A stretch of DNA of 64,000 nt from Pseudomonas sp. LRP2-20 (GCF_024349685.1 NZ_AP025944.1:1060001-1124000), one strand, 5' to 3'. Positions 41,307 to 52,691 are shown, numbered from the stretch's first letter. Made by a program: numbers and translations. Notes: generated by a model from the sequence alone, not told the origin.

Positions 41307-42258
41307 ATGCCTGCGATTTACCCAGGGCTCGCCAGGCCTGGCGAGCGGTGGTGTCCTGGAAGCTCCAGGCGACCATGCGGCTCTGCTTCTGGCCTTGGCC
41401 CATCTCGGTGATGCGCACGGCCTTGGCGCCGGCCTTCTTCAGCGCCGCCTCGATACCTGGCAGGTTGCTGGCCTTGGACACCAGGCTGGTGAACCACAGC
41501 ACCTGCTGTGCGTATTGCGCGCTTTCGTCGACCAGTTGGGTGACGAAGCGGATCTCGCCGCCCTCGCACCACAGTTCGTTGTTCTGCCCGCCGAAATTGA
41601 GCACCGGTAGCTTGCGCTTGGGGTCCTGCTTGCCGAGGTTCTTCCACTTGCGCTGGCTGCCGCGGGTAGCCTCCTCGCGTGAAGCATGGAAGGGTGGGTT
41701 GCACAGGGTCAGGTCGAAGCGCTCATCCTCGTGCAGCAGGCCGCTGAGGATGTGCCTGGGGTTGGCTTGCTGGCGCAGGCTGATGCCCTTGCTCAAACCA
41801 TTGGCCTGGACGATGGCCTTGGCCGAGGCCAGCGCAACCGGGTCGATGTCCGAGCCAAGGAAGCGCCAGCGGTAATCGCTATGGCCGAGCAGCGGGTAGA
41901 TGCAGTTGGCACCCACGCCAATGTCCAGCGCGCGAACCTGGGCGCCCCTGGGTACCTCGCCGGCATTGTCCTCGGCCAACAGGTCGGCAGCCACATGGAT
42001 GTAGTCGGCACGGCCGGGGATCGGCGGGCACAGGTAATCGGCAGGAATATCCCAGTGCTGGATGCCGTACTGCGCCTTGAGCAGGGCGCGGTTGAACACC
42101 CGCACGGCTTCGGGGTTGGCGAAGTCGATGCTGGGTTTGCCGTGGGGGTTGGTGATGGTGAAGCGGGCCAGGTCAGGGTGGGCCTTGATCAGGCTGGGGA
42201 AGTCGTATCGACCCTGGTGGCGGTTGCGCGGGTGCAGGGTGGGTTTGTTCTGGGTCAT
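41305..42258 (-). CDS. rlmF: 23S rRNA (adenine(1618)-N(6))-methyltransferase RlmF
   Basis: RlmF methylates N6 of A1618 in 23S rRNA with SAM. The 317-residue enzyme has a Rossmann SAM site ([16 protein letters not shown]) and the N6-adenine catalytic motif [11 protein letters not shown]. The start is [20 protein letters not shown]; the open frame upstream runs through the REP pair and is not coding. Basic C-terminal half, normal length. Confidence 0.95.
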   Translation of the reverse strand: MTQNKPTLHPRNRHQGRYDFPSLIKAHPDLARFTITNPHGKPSIDFANPEAVRVFNRALLKAQYGIQHWDIPADYLCPPIPGRADYIHVAADLLAEDNAGEVPRGAQVRALDIGVGANCIYPLLGHSDYRWRFLGSDIDPVALASAKAIVQANGLSKGISLRQQANPRHILSGLLHEDERFDLTLCNPPFHASREEATRGSQRKWKNLGKQDPKRKLPVLNFGGQNNELWCEGGEIRFVTQLVDESAQYAQQVLWFTSLVSKASNLPGIEAALKKAGAKAVRITEMGQGQKQSRMVAWSFQDTTARQAWRALGKSQA

Positions 42259-42308
42259 GCTCGGGTCCGGTGTTGCTTGCGCTGGCCAGAGGGCCGTTGT
42301 GCGGCCCA

Positions 42309-42390
42309 TTCGCGGCCAAGGCCGCTCCCACAGGATAGTGGTGCTACCTGAAGGCAGCATCATTCCTGTGGGAGCGGCCTTGGCCGCGAA
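42309..42390. repeat. REP inverted pair between rlmF and valS
   Basis: Perfect 27-bp arms (42309-42335 and 42364-42390, core GGGAGCGGCCTTGGCCGCGA) are separated by 28 bp. This is a BIME-type arrangement of Pseudomonas REP sequences. It occupies the gap between the two minus-strand genes valS and rlmF. Confidence 0.9.
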
Positions 42391-42430
42391 CGAGGGCGAA
42401 GCCCTCGCCGGTCAGATCAGCAATGTCAGG

Positions 42431-45277
42431 TTACAGCGCTGCAATCCGCGCATGCTGCTCGGTGAAGTTGGCCAGGGCCTGCTCGGACTCGGCCAGCTTG
42501 GCGCGTTCCTTCTCGATCACTGCAGGCGGTGCCTTGTCGACGAAGGCCGCGTTGGACAGCTTGCCGCCCACGCGCTGGACTTCACCCTGCAGACGCTGGA
42601 TTTCCTTGTTCAGGCGAGCCAGTTCGGCGTCCTTGTCGATCAGGCCGGCCATCGGCACCAGTACCTGCAGGTCGCCCACCAGGGCGGTGGCCGATAGCGG
42701 TGCTTCGTCGGCGTCGCCGAGCACCGTGAACGATTCGACCTTGGCCAGCTTCTTCAGCAGCGCTTCGTTTTCCTGCAGGCGACGCTGGTCGTCGGCGTTG
42801 GCGTTCTTCAGGAACAGCGGCAGCGGCTTGCCTGGGCCGATGTTCATCTCGGCGCGGATGTTGCGCAGGCCGACCATCAGCTCCTTGAGCCACTCGATAT
42901 CACCTTCGGCGGCGGCATCGATGCGGCTTTCATTGGCCACTGGCCACGGCTGCAGCATGATGGTCTTGCCTTGGATGCCGGCCAGCGGCGCGATGCGCTG
43001 CCAGATTTCTTCGGTGATGAACGGCATGAACGGGTGCGCCAGGCGCAGCGCCACTTCCAGCACACGCACCAGGGTGCGACGGGTGCCGCGAGCGCGCTCG
43101 ACCGGGGCGTTCTCGTCCCACAGTACGGGCTTGGACAGCTCCAGGTACCAGTCGCAGTACTGGTTCCAGATGAACTCGTACAGCGCCTGGCTGGCCAGGT
43201 CGAAGCGGAACTGCTCGAGCTGGCGGGTCACTTCGGCTTCGGTGCGCTGCAGCTGCGAGATGATCCAGCGGTCGGCCAGCGACAGCTCGTAGGCTTCGCC
43301 GTTCTGGCCGCAGTCTTCGCCTTTGTCCAGCACATAGCGGGCGGCGTTCCAGATCTTGTTGCAGAAGTTGCGGTAGCCTTCGACGCGGCCCATGTCGAAC
43401 TTGATGTCGCGGCCGGTGGAAGCCAGCGAGCAGAAGGTGAAGCGCAGGGCGTCGGTGCCGTAGCTGGCGATGCCTTCAGGGAACTCAGCCTTGGTCTGCT
43501 TGGCGATCTTCTCGGCAAGCTTGGGCTGCATCATGCCGCTGGTGCGTTTTTCCAGCAGGGCGTCGAGGGTGATGCCGTCGACGATGTCCAGCGGGTCGAG
43601 CACGTTGCCCTTGGACTTGGACATCTTCTGGCCTTGGCCGTCACGCACCAGGCCGTGTACGTACACGGTCTTGAACGGTACCTGCGGGGTGCCGTCCTCG
43701 TTCTTGATCAGGTGCATGGTCAGCATGATCATGCGCGCAACCCAGAAGAAGATGATGTCGAAGCCGGTCACCAGCACGTCGGTGGAGTGGAACTTCTTCA
43801 GGAACTCGGTCTGCTCCGGCCAGCCCAGGGTGGAGAAGGTCCACAGGCCCGAGCTGAACCAGGTGTCGAGCACGTCGTCGTCCTGGCGCAGTTTCACCTC
43901 GCTGCCGAGGTTGTGCTTGGCGCGGACTTCTTCTTCATTGCGCCCGACATATACCTGGCCAGCCTCGTCGTACCAGGCCGGGATGCGATGGCCCCACCAC
44001 AGCTGGCGGCTGATGCACCAGTCCTGAATGTCGCGCATCCAGGAGAAGTACATGTTCTCGTACTGCTTGGGCACGAACTGGATGCGGCCGTCTTCCACGG
44101 CTTCGATGGCCGGTTCTGCCAGCGGCTTGGTGGAGACGTACCACTGGTCGGTCAGCCACGGCTCGATGACGGTGCCCGAGCGGTCGCCTTTCGGCACTTT
44201 CAGGGCGTGGTCGTCGATGCTCACCAGCAGGCCCTGGGCGTCCAGGTCGGCGACGATCTGCTTGCGGGCGACGAAGCGGTCGAGGCCGGCGTACTGGGCA
44301 GGCAGGCTGGTATCGACCTGCTCGTTGAGGCTGCCGTCGAGGTTGAAGGCCTGGGCGGCGGGCAGCACCAGGGCGTTCTTGTCGAAGATGTTCAGCAGCG
44401 GCAGGTTGTGGCGCTTGCCGACTTCATAGTCGTTGAAGTCGTGGGCCGGGGTGATCTTCACGCAGCCTGTGCCGAACTCCGGGTCGCAGTAGTCATCGGC
44501 GATGATCGGGATGCGGCGGCCGACCAGCGGCAGTTCGACGAATTTGCCGATCAGCGCCTGGTAGCGCTCGTCGGTCGGGTTGACAGCCACCGCGGCGTCA
44601 CCCAGCAGGGTTTCCGGACGGGTGGTGGCGACTACCAGGTAGTCCTTGCCCTCGGCGGTCTTGGCGCCATCGGCCAGCGGGTAGCGCAGGTTCCACAGGT
44701 GGCCCTTCTCGTCGTGGTTTTCCACTTCGAGGTCGGAGATGGCCGTGTGCAGTTTGGTGTCCCAGTTGACCAGGCGCTTGCCGCGGTAGATCAGGCCGTC
44801 CTCGTGCAGGCGCACGAAGGCTTCCTTGACCGCCTCGGACAGGCCGTCGTCCATGGTGAAGCGCTCGCGGCTCCAGTCTACCGACGAGCCCAGGCGACGG
44901 ATCTGGCGGCTGATGTTGCCGCCCGATTGATCCTTCCATTCCCAGACCTTTTCCAGGAATTTCTCACGGCCCAGGTCGTGACGGTTCTGGCCCTTGGCCT
45001 CGAGCTGGCGCTCGACCAGCATTTGCGTGGCGATACCGGCGTGGTCGGTACCGGGCTGCCACAGGGTGTCGCGGCCTTGCATGCGGCGGAAACGGATCAG
45101 GGCGTCCATGATCGCGTTGTTGAAACCGTGGCCCATGTGCAGGCTGCCCGTCACGTTCGGTGGCGGGATCATGATGGTGTAGGACTCACCTGCACCTTGT
45201 GGAGCGAAATAGTTTTCGGACTCCCAGGTGTTGTACCAGGAAGTTTCGATGGCGTGCGGCTGGTAGGTCTTATCCAT
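42431..45277 (-). CDS. valS: Valyl-tRNA synthetase
   Basis: ValS is the class I synthetase charging tRNA(Val). The 948 residues have the HIGH-type motif [13 protein letters not shown] (38-50), a CP1 editing domain, and [12 protein letters not shown] near 553. A C-terminal coiled-coil tRNA-binding domain is present ([20 protein letters not shown]). The start is [12 protein letters not shown]; an ATG seven codons earlier is less likely. holC and a small conserved gene lie just upstream on the same strand. Confidence 0.98.
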   Translation of the reverse strand: MDKTYQPHAIETSWYNTWESENYFAPQGAGESYTIMIPPPNVTGSLHMGHGFNNAIMDALIRFRRMQGRDTLWQPGTDHAGIATQMLVERQLEAKGQNRHDLGREKFLEKVWEWKDQSGGNISRQIRRLGSSVDWSRERFTMDDGLSEAVKEAFVRLHEDGLIYRGKRLVNWDTKLHTAISDLEVENHDEKGHLWNLRYPLADGAKTAEGKDYLVVATTRPETLLGDAAVAVNPTDERYQALIGKFVELPLVGRRIPIIADDYCDPEFGTGCVKITPAHDFNDYEVGKRHNLPLLNIFDKNALVLPAAQAFNLDGSLNEQVDTSLPAQYAGLDRFVARKQIVADLDAQGLLVSIDDHALKVPKGDRSGTVIEPWLTDQWYVSTKPLAEPAIEAVEDGRIQFVPKQYENMYFSWMRDIQDWCISRQLWWGHRIPAWYDEAGQVYVGRNEEEVRAKHNLGSEVKLRQDDDVLDTWFSSGLWTFSTLGWPEQTEFLKKFHSTDVLVTGFDIIFFWVARMIMLTMHLIKNEDGTPQVPFKTVYVHGLVRDGQGQKMSKSKGNVLDPLDIVDGITLDALLEKRTSGMMQPKLAEKIAKQTKAEFPEGIASYGTDALRFTFCSLASTGRDIKFDMGRVEGYRNFCNKIWNAARYVLDKGEDCGQNGEAYELSLADRWIISQLQRTEAEVTRQLEQFRFDLASQALYEFIWNQYCDWYLELSKPVLWDENAPVERARGTRRTLVRVLEVALRLAHPFMPFITEEIWQRIAPLAGIQGKTIMLQPWPVANESRIDAAAEGDIEWLKELMVGLRNIRAEMNIGPGKPLPLFLKNANADDQRRLQENEALLKKLAKVESFTVLGDADEAPLSATALVGDLQVLVPMAGLIDKDAELARLNKEIQRLQGEVQRVGGKLSNAAFVDKAPPAVIEKERAKLAESEQALANFTEQHARIAAL

Positions 45278-45377
45278 GCGCGGCGGGACCCTGTGCATTT
45301 ATTCGGGAAAGCCGGGAAGTATAACCAAGCTGGGGGCCGCAGGCGACAAGCTGCTGACAACTGTCGGAACAGTGGCG

Positions 45378-45456
45378 CCTGCTTCGCGGGCAAGCCCGCT
45401 CCCACAGGTTCGGCGCAGGCTTGAAGATGTGGGAGCGGGCCTGCCAGCGAAGCAGG
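45378..45456. repeat. REP inverted pair between valS and the 45.5-kb small gene
   Basis: The arms 45378-45406 (CCTGCTTCGCGGGCAAGCCC and onward) and 45428-45456 are reverse complements with few mismatches, ~21 bp apart. Same REP family as elsewhere in this window. Confidence 0.85.
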
Positions 45457-45473
45457 TGCCCGATCTCTGGGGA

Positions 45474-45839
45474 TTACTCGGAACGCTTGATCAGGCGCTC
45501 GATCCGCGCATCGAGGCGGCGCTTGATCTCGTTCTCGATATGCGGGGTGAAGTCGTTGATCACGTCCTGCATGATCATCTGCGCGGCGGCGCGCAACTCG
45601 CTCTCCAGGTGCAGCAGGGTGTCCTGGCGGCGGGTTTGCGGATCATCCTCGGGCTCAGTTGCTGCGGGCTCGGCTTCGGGCGCCGCGGTGCCTGCAGGCA
45701 CGTCGAGCAACAGCGGAATCTGCTCGACCGTATCGGTCAGCAGCGGCGGCTGCAGGTCGGCATCGCCGAGCAACTGGCGAATCGATTCCAGATCGTCCAG
45801 CAGATGGGCAGAATCGGGTAGGGCGGAAGGCTTGTCCAT
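45474..45839 (-). CDS. Conserved protein of unknown function between holC and valS
   Basis: This is a 121-residue acidic protein. The N-terminal half is Pro/Glu-rich (LLDVPAGTAAPEAEPAATEPEDDPQ). The C-terminal half is a charged amphipathic helix (LHLESELRAAAQMIMQDVINDFTPHIENEIKRRLDARIERLIK). There are no membrane segments or catalytic motifs. It starts 5 bp after holC, so the two are cotranscribed, which hints at a link to DNA polymerase III chi; that is context only. Confidence 0.75.
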   Translation of the reverse strand: MDKPSALPDSAHLLDDLESIRQLLGDADLQPPLLTDTVEQIPLLLDVPAGTAAPEAEPAATEPEDDPQTRRQDTLLHLESELRAAAQMIMQDVINDFTPHIENEIKRRLDARIERLIKRSE

Positions 45840-45844
45840 CGTCG

Positions 45845-46273
45845 TTAAAGTCGCTGTAAGCGGTGGTCTTGCAGAGCATAGCCCTGTTCACGGTAGAAAC
45901 GGAACCGCTCGCGGGCCGATTGGCGAATGCCGGGCTCCTCGACAACGATCTCGGCAACCCGCTCGAACTGGCCGACGAACCCTGGTACATCGGCACCCAG
46001 GTTGATCAGCAGGTCCCGGTGCTCGCCGGCATTGTCTGCCAGGCCCAGGGCAACCGAGGCGTGCGCGTGCACTTCAGCCAGGTCATGGGGCACGAAGGCT
46101 TCGCCCTTGAAGCGCCACAGGCGTTGGTCCAGCTCGTTGCGCTGCTCGGCGTCCTGGCAGTGCAGGTAGACCCGGTGGCCGAGGCGCCAGGCCTTCTCGC
46201 ACAGCTTGCAGGCGAAATCCAGCCGCGCCGAGAGCGAGTCGGTGGGCAGGATATAGAAATCGACTTTGCTCAT
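45845..46273 (-). CDS. holC: DNA polymerase III subunit chi
   Basis: Chi links the clamp loader to SSB at the replication fork. The 142 residues match the chi fold (MSKVDFYILPTDSLSARLDFACKL, CEKAWRLGHRVYLHC, LWRFKGEAFVPHDL). It lies between pepA and valS, the usual gamma-proteobacterial order pepA-holC-valS, 50 bp after pepA. Confidence 0.95.
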   Translation of the reverse strand: MSKVDFYILPTDSLSARLDFACKLCEKAWRLGHRVYLHCQDAEQRNELDQRLWRFKGEAFVPHDLAEVHAHASVALGLADNAGEHRDLLINLGADVPGFVGQFERVAEIVVEEPGIRQSARERFRFYREQGYALQDHRLQRL

Positions 46274-46323
46274 GGTGTGCTCTGCCAGCCAGCGGCGCCT
46301 GGGGCGCCGCCAGCTTCACGGCA

Positions 46324-47850
<1,527 letters not shown>

Positions 47851-47971
47851 CTATACTTTTCGCGCTCTGGACGGGCCTGGACGCGTTGTCGCGTGCCAGT
47901 GGAAAAGCTGCCAGTTTGAGCCTCTGGCAAGCGTGCTGACAAGCCCGAAGTGGGGCTTCATGCGCGGCCAA

Positions 47972-48000
47972 GTGACAGGCGCGGCCAATCACAGGATAAT
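47972..48000 (+). promoter_or_regulatory. Sigma-70 promoter of lptFG
   Basis: GTGACA and GATAAT are spaced by exactly 17 bp, which gives a predicted start near 48007 and a leader of about 100 nt before lptF. Confidence 0.6.
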
Positions 48001-48013
48001 GCGCGCACTTCAT

Positions 48014-48109
48014 ATGGAGGTTCGCCGTTGGCGAACCGGCTTTGGTCCTGGCTGTCACAGGCCAATGTTTGGCAGTCCGCCCCTGACAACCCAGGAGTGT
48101 CTGGTTTGA
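48014..48109 (+). other. lptF leader: hairpin plus 31-codon open frame
   Basis: The ~100-nt leader contains a GGTTCGCC/GGCGAACC hairpin with a 3-nt loop (48019-48037). An ATG at 48014 opens 31 codons (MEVRRWRTGFGPGC onward) that end in a TGA overlapping the TTG start of lptF. Translation of this frame is unproven; it may couple to lptF. Confidence 0.3.
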
Positions 48110-49221
48110 TCGTCTTTCGTTATCTGTCCCGCGAGGTCCTGGTGACCTTGAGCGCCGTCAGCGCCGTGCTGCTGGTGATCATCATGAGCGGGCGCTTCAT
48201 CAAGTACCTGGCCCAGGCGGCCCAGGGCATCCTCGACCCGGGCGTGCTGTTCCTGATCATGGGCTTCCGCATGCCAGGTTTCCTGCAGTTGATTCTGCCG
48301 CTGGGTCTGTTCCTCGGGATTCTCCTGGCCTACGGCCGGCTGTACCTGGAAAGCGAAATGACCGTCCTGTCGGCGACCGGCATGAGCCAGCAGCGCCTGC
48401 TGGGCCTGACCATGGCCCCGGCGGCGCTGGTCGCCCTGCTGGTCGCCTGGCTGAGCCTGAGCCTGTCGCCCCTGGGCGTTGCCCAGGTGCAGAAGATCAT
48501 CGCCCAGCAGGATGCCATGACCGAGTTCGACACCCTGGTGCCGGGCCGCTTCCAGACCCTGCGCGACGGCTCGCGGGTCACCTACACCGAGCAGCTGTCG
48601 GATGACCGCGTCAAGCTGGCCGGGGTGTTCATTTCCGAGAAGCGCTTCAACCAGGACAAGACCAAGGACCGCGCACCATCGGTACTGGTCGCTGAAAAAG
48701 GCCATCAGGAAATACAGGCCGATGGCAACCGCTACCTGGTGCTGGAAAACGGCTACCGCTACGACGGTAACCCGGGCCAGGCCGACTACCGTGCCATCAA
48801 GTACGACACCTATGGCGTATTGCTGCCCAAGCCGGAAGTGGCCGAGGAAGTGACTGATCGCGAAGCGATCCCGACCCTTGAGCTGTTCGGCAAGACCGAC
48901 CTGCGCGAGCGTGCCGAGCTGCAATGGCGCCTGTCGCTGCCGATCCTGGTGTTCATCGTGACCCTGATGGCGGTGCCGCTGGCCAGGGTCAACCCGCGCC
49001 AGGGGCGCTTCCTCAAGCTGCTGCCGGCGATTCTCCTGTACATGGCTTACCTGACAATGCTGATTTCCGTACGCGGCGCCCTGGAGAAGGGCAAATTGCC
49101 GATTGGCCTTGGCATCTGGTGGGTGCATGGCCTGTTCCTGCTGATCGGCCTGGCGCTGATGTACTGGGAACCGCTGCGCCTGAAAATGGCTGCCCGTCGT
49201 GCGGAGGTGGCCCGTGGCTAA
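48106..49221 (+). CDS. lptF: LPS export ABC transporter permease LptF, TTG start
   Basis: LptF is an inner-membrane permease that pairs with LptG and LptB to extract LPS. It has 371 residues: six membrane helices around a periplasmic beta-jellyroll (about 135-270). The start is TTG at 48106, 8 nt after AGGAG, giving (M)IVFRYLSREVLVTLSAVSAV, the family N-terminus. No ATG lies nearby in frame, and GTG 48097 would sit on the ribosome site. lptG overlaps the end by 8 bp. Confidence 0.94.
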   Translation: MIVFRYLSREVLVTLSAVSAVLLVIIMSGRFIKYLAQAAQGILDPGVLFLIMGFRMPGFLQLILPLGLFLGILLAYGRLYLESEMTVLSATGMSQQRLLGLTMAPAALVALLVAWLSLSLSPLGVAQVQKIIAQQDAMTEFDTLVPGRFQTLRDGSRVTYTEQLSDDRVKLAGVFISEKRFNQDKTKDRAPSVLVAEKGHQEIQADGNRYLVLENGYRYDGNPGQADYRAIKYDTYGVLLPKPEVAEEVTDREAIPTLELFGKTDLRERAELQWRLSLPILVFIVTLMAVPLARVNPRQGRFLKLLPAILLYMAYLTMLISVRGALEKGKLPIGLGIWWVHGLFLLIGLALMYWEPLRLKMAARRAEVARG

Positions 49222-50275
49222 ACTTGACCGTTATATCGGCCTGAGCGTGCTGCTGGCCATTCTGGCCGTGCTGGGGATCATCCTCGGCCTGGCCTCGCTG
49301 TTCGCCTTCATCGACGAGATGGGGGAACTGAGCGACACCTACACCTTGCTGGACGCAGGCAATTTCGTCTTGCTGACTGCACCTCGGCGGCTGTACGAGA
49401 TGCTGCCGATGGCGGCACTGATCGGCTGCCTGATCGGCCTCGGCAGCCTGGCCAGCAACAGTGAACTGACCATCATGCGCGCCGCTGGCGTGTCCATCGG
49501 CCGTATCGTCTGGGCGGTGATGAAACCGATGCTGGTGCTGATGCTGGTCGGCCTGCTGATTGGTGAATATGTCGCCCCGGTAACCGAGAACAAGGCCCAG
49601 GCTGACCGCTCCCTGGCCCAGGGTGGGGGAGAAGCGCAAAGCTCCCGGCATGGCATGTGGCACCGCCAGGGCGAGGAGTTCGTGCACATCAACTCCGTAC
49701 AGCCCAATGGCTTGCTGCTTGGCGTGACGCGTTACCGCTTCGACAGCGAGCGCAAGATCCAGACCTCGAGCTTTGCCCGTCGTGCCCAGTACAACGACGA
49801 CCACTGGACGCTCAGCGATATCAGCACCACCTACTTCCACGGTGACCGTACTGAAGTGGTGAAGGCGCCGACCGAGCTCTGGGACGTTTCGCTGACACCG
49901 CAGTTGCTCAATACCGTGATCATGGCCCCTGAGTCGTTGTCGATCACCGGGCTGTGGGACTACATCCACTACCTGTCCGACCAGGGCCTGAACAACGCCC
50001 GCTACTGGCTGGCGTTCTGGACCAAGGTGTTGCAGCCGATGGTGACGGCAGCGCTGGTGCTGATGGCGATTTCCTTCATCTTCGGCCCGCTGCGTTCGGT
50101 AACCCTCGGTCAACGCGTATTCACCGGTGTGCTGGTGGGCTTCGCGTTCCGCATCGGCCAGGACCTGCTGGGCCCGTCGAGCCAGGTGTTCGGCTTCCCG
50201 CCGCTGCTGGCGGTGGTGATACCGGCGGGCATCTGTGCCTTGGCCGGCCTGTGGTTGCTGCGACGGGCAGGATGA
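49214..50275 (+). CDS. lptG: LPS export ABC transporter permease LptG, GTG start
   Basis: This is the partner permease of LptF (353 residues, six helices plus a periplasmic jellyroll). The start is GTG at 49214, 6 nt after GGAGG, giving (M)AKLDRYIGLSVLLAILAVLG. It overlaps lptF by 8 bp, ensuring paired synthesis. The C-terminal helix region LGPSSQVFGFPPLLAVVIPAG is typical. A bidirectional terminator follows. Confidence 0.95.
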   Translation: MAKLDRYIGLSVLLAILAVLGIILGLASLFAFIDEMGELSDTYTLLDAGNFVLLTAPRRLYEMLPMAALIGCLIGLGSLASNSELTIMRAAGVSIGRIVWAVMKPMLVLMLVGLLIGEYVAPVTENKAQADRSLAQGGGEAQSSRHGMWHRQGEEFVHINSVQPNGLLLGVTRYRFDSERKIQTSSFARRAQYNDDHWTLSDISTTYFHGDRTEVVKAPTELWDVSLTPQLLNTVIMAPESLSITGLWDYIHYLSDQGLNNARYWLAFWTKVLQPMVTAALVLMAISFIFGPLRSVTLGQRVFTGVLVGFAFRIGQDLLGPSSQVFGFPPLLAVVIPAGICALAGLWLLRRAG

Positions 50276-50290
50276 TCGCCTGGTTCGTAC

Positions 50291-50319
50291 AAAAAAGCCG
50301 ACCCCAGGGTCGGCTTTTT
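50291..50319. terminator. Bidirectional terminator after lptG
   Basis: GCCGACC and GGTCGGC form a 7-bp stem with a 4-nt loop, flanked by six A on the left and five T on the right. It could serve lptG and the convergent RDD gene. Confidence 0.8.
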
Positions 50320-50364
50320 GCTGGCTTTTACATGGCCTCTTCGTCGTCAAGCCCAGTGATATCG

Positions 50365-50390
50365 CTGTGGGAGCGGGCTTGCCCGCGAAG
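50365..50390. repeat. Single REP element
   Basis: CTGTGGGAGCGGGCTTGCCC followed by GCGAAG is one copy of the window's REP family, unpaired, just after the RDD gene stop. Confidence 0.8.
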
Positions 50391-50418
50391 GGGCGGGGCA
50401 GGCAATACAGCGCTCAGC

Positions 50419-50907
50419 TCAATTCTTCTGCTTGGGCACCCGCACCAGCTGGCTTTCCGAATAGATGTCATGCCAGCCGCGCTTGCGCTTGTCGATCAGT
50501 GACCAGAAAAAACCGAGCCCCAGGCACAGCCAGGAGGCAATCGACACCACGAAGCGCAACAGTGCCTGCCACAGGCTGATCGCGCTGCCATCGGCGTTCT
50601 GCACGCGCACGCCCCACACCTGCATGCCCAGGGTCTGACCGCCGTGGGTCCAGAACTTGGCAAAGAAGCCGAACAGAGCGAACAGCAGAACGGTCGACAG
50701 CAGCGGGTCGCCATCCAGTGCGCCGGCTTCGGTCAGTTCACGCATGCGCGCTTCGCCGATGATCGCCATCTGGATCAACTTGTAAGCACCGGCCGTGACG
50801 ATCAGCAGCGCCGTGCACAGCAGGAAGTCGTAGAACATCGCCGCCAGGCGTCGGCCCAGGCCGACCGGTGGGAAATCACCCTGGGGGGAGAGCAGAGGCT
50901 TGGACAT
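50419..50907 (-). CDS. RDD-family membrane protein
   Basis: This is a 162-residue inner-membrane protein with the RDD motif region (GLGRRLAAMFYDFLLCTALLIV), at least three helices (for example LLSTVLLFALFGFFAKFW) and the WTHGGQTLGMQVWGVRV block. The RDD family has no single known function; some members act in ion or metabolite transport. It has its own transcription unit between lptG and a cold-shock gene. Confidence 0.9.
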   Translation of the reverse strand: MSKPLLSPQGDFPPVGLGRRLAAMFYDFLLCTALLIVTAGAYKLIQMAIIGEARMRELTEAGALDGDPLLSTVLLFALFGFFAKFWTHGGQTLGMQVWGVRVQNADGSAISLWQALLRFVVSIASWLCLGLGFFWSLIDKRKRGWHDIYSESQLVRVPKQKN

Positions 50908-50947
50908 GCAGAACAGCTCCGAATGGCGAAGCCGCTATTCTACGGGC

Positions 50948-50976
50948 AAAAAAAAGCCCCTGCACATGGCAGGGGC
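50948..50976 (-). terminator. Rho-independent terminator of the cold-shock gene
   Basis: GCCCCTGC and GCAGGGGC form an 8-bp stem with a 5-nt loop. On the minus strand it is followed by eight T, a strong terminator. Confidence 0.88.
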
Positions 50977-50999
50977 TTTTCTTCGAAGTCGGGGGCGGC

Positions 51000-51212
51000 T
51001 TAGCCGGCGACCTGAACCTTGTCAGCCTGCATGCCTTTCTGGCCTTGGACTGCTTCGAAGGTGACCTTCTGGCCTTCTTTCAGGCTCTTGAAGCCGTTAC
51101 CTTCGATGGCACGGAAGTGCACGAACAGATCCGGACCGCTTTCTGGGGTGATGAAGCCGTAACCTTTTTCGTCATTGAACCACTTGACGGTACCGTTCTG
51201 ACGCTCAGCCAT
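51000..51212 (-). CDS. Cold-shock-domain protein (CspA family)
   Basis: This is a 70-residue single-strand nucleic-acid-binding protein with RNP1 (KGYGFITP) and RNP2 (DLFVHFRAI). [20 protein letters not shown] is the family N-terminus. Members act as RNA chaperones; some are cold-induced, others constitutive, and this cannot be told from the coding sequence. The frame continues far upstream without homology, consistent with a long untranslated leader. Confidence 0.93.
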   Translation of the reverse strand: MAERQNGTVKWFNDEKGYGFITPESGPDLFVHFRAIEGNGFKSLKEGQKVTFEAVQGQKGMQADKVQVAG

Positions 51213-51569
51213 TGTCTTATTTCCTATGAAGCTTAAATATTGATGACAGTTTCTTTCACGTTCTATAAAAGTGAAAGAGTACTGGGCTGGGTTGCAGGAA
51301 AGTAAGAGACGTCGAACGGGTTGTAGCAAATCTCGGCTACTGGCCCAGGTCACGAACTGTTGCGACCCATGCAAACACAGTGCAGTGACTCTACGCCAAC
51401 TCCCAAGAAAAAAACAAGCCCTTGGTCGTATGGAAAATCAGCGTTTAGCCGATAACCGACAGATTTGTCGGAAACGGCATGGCGCCTGGCCTGGCGCCAT
51501 GTTCAAAAGTTATTGGGCAGGTTCGAAATCGAATATGTAGGACCCGCCCGCAAACCTCAGGCCGTACCT
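51213..51569. other. Intergenic region upstream of the cold-shock gene
   Basis: These 357 bp separate the csp start from the gcvT stop, both minus strand. CTTTCAC and GTGAAAG (51254-51278) flank an AT-rich loop close to the csp start. Two tandem hairpins lie further up: CCGACA/TGTCGG (51456-51471) and CATGGCGCC/GGCGCCATG (51478-51501). They could end the gcvT transcript or belong to a structured csp leader. No gene is evident. Confidence 0.55.
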
Positions 51570-52691
51570 TCAACCACGGTAGTAACGCTGCGCGACGAAA
51601 GGCATTTTGCTGACTTTCAAGGCAACCTTCTTGCCCCGCACCAAGGCAAACAGTGCTGTGTCGAGTGCACTGTGTTCGATATCGACATAGCCCATCGCAA
51701 CAGGGGCACCGAGTGTCGGGCCAAAACCGCCACTGCAGACTTTGCCTACGTTTTTATCGAACGCATCAACAATTTCCGCACCTTCACGCACAGGCGTACG
51801 TTCTTGCGGCAACAGGCCTACCCGTTTGCGGGCTACGCCTTGTTGCTGCTGAGCGAACACTGCTTCGGCGCCCGGGAAACCACCGGCACGGCCACCGTCG
51901 GCGCGACGGACCTTGGACACTGCCCACAGCAGGCTGGCCTCGACCGGCGTAGTGCTGGTGTCCATGTCGTGGCCGTACAGGCACAGGCCGGCTTCCAGGC
52001 GCAGCGAGTCGCGGGCGCCCAGGCCGATAGGCTGCACTTCAGGTTCGGCCAGCAGGCGACGTGCCAGGGCTTGGGCAGCACCCACCGGCACCGAGATCTC
52101 GTAGCCGTCTTCGCCGGTGTAGCCCGAGCGGCTGACGAAGCAGTCTTCACCGAGCAGTTTCACCGGGCGGAACTGCATGAAAGTCATGCCTGCCACTTCA
52201 GGCGCCAGGCGTTCCAGCACCTTCACCGCAGCGGGGCCTTGCAGGGCGAGCAGGGCACGCTCGGCGAACAATGGCTGCACTTCACAACGGCTGCCGATAT
52301 GCGTCTGCAGGTGGGCCAGGTCCTGGTCCTTGCACGCCGCGTTGACCACCAGGAACAGGGTGTCGTCACCAAGGTTGGCGACCATCAGGTCGTCGAGGAT
52401 GCCGCCTTGCTCGTTGGTGAACATGGCATAGCGCTGCATCCCCACCGGCAGGTCGATGATGTCCACCGGTACCAGCGACTCCAGTGCCTTGGCGGCACCG
52501 GCGCCACGCAGGACAATCTGGCCCATGTGCGAGACGTCGAACAGGCCGGCCTGTTCGCGGGTGTGCAGGTGTTCCTTGAGCACGCCCAGCGGGTATTGCA
52601 CCGGCATGTCGAAGCCGGCGAACGGCACCATGCGCGCGCCCAGCTCCAGGTGCAGGGCGTGCAGCGGGGTCTTTTGCAATGTTTCGGACAT
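51570..52691 (-). CDS. gcvT: Glycine cleavage system T protein (aminomethyltransferase)
   Basis: GcvT takes the aminomethyl group from lipoylated GcvH and makes methylene-THF, releasing ammonia. The 373 residues have the folate-enzyme fold (HLELGARMVPFAGFDMPVQYP, GYTGEDGYEISVP, MGYVDIEHSALDT). It is the last gene of the minus-strand order gcvH-gcvP-sdaA-gcvT, 26 bp after sdaA. Normal length. Confidence 0.96.
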   Translation of the reverse strand: MSETLQKTPLHALHLELGARMVPFAGFDMPVQYPLGVLKEHLHTREQAGLFDVSHMGQIVLRGAGAAKALESLVPVDIIDLPVGMQRYAMFTNEQGGILDDLMVANLGDDTLFLVVNAACKDQDLAHLQTHIGSRCEVQPLFAERALLALQGPAAVKVLERLAPEVAGMTFMQFRPVKLLGEDCFVSRSGYTGEDGYEISVPVGAAQALARRLLAEPEVQPIGLGARDSLRLEAGLCLYGHDMDTSTTPVEASLLWAVSKVRRADGGRAGGFPGAEAVFAQQQQGVARKRVGLLPQERTPVREGAEIVDAFDKNVGKVCSGGFGPTLGAPVAMGYVDIEHSALDTALFALVRGKKVALKVSKMPFVAQRYYRG

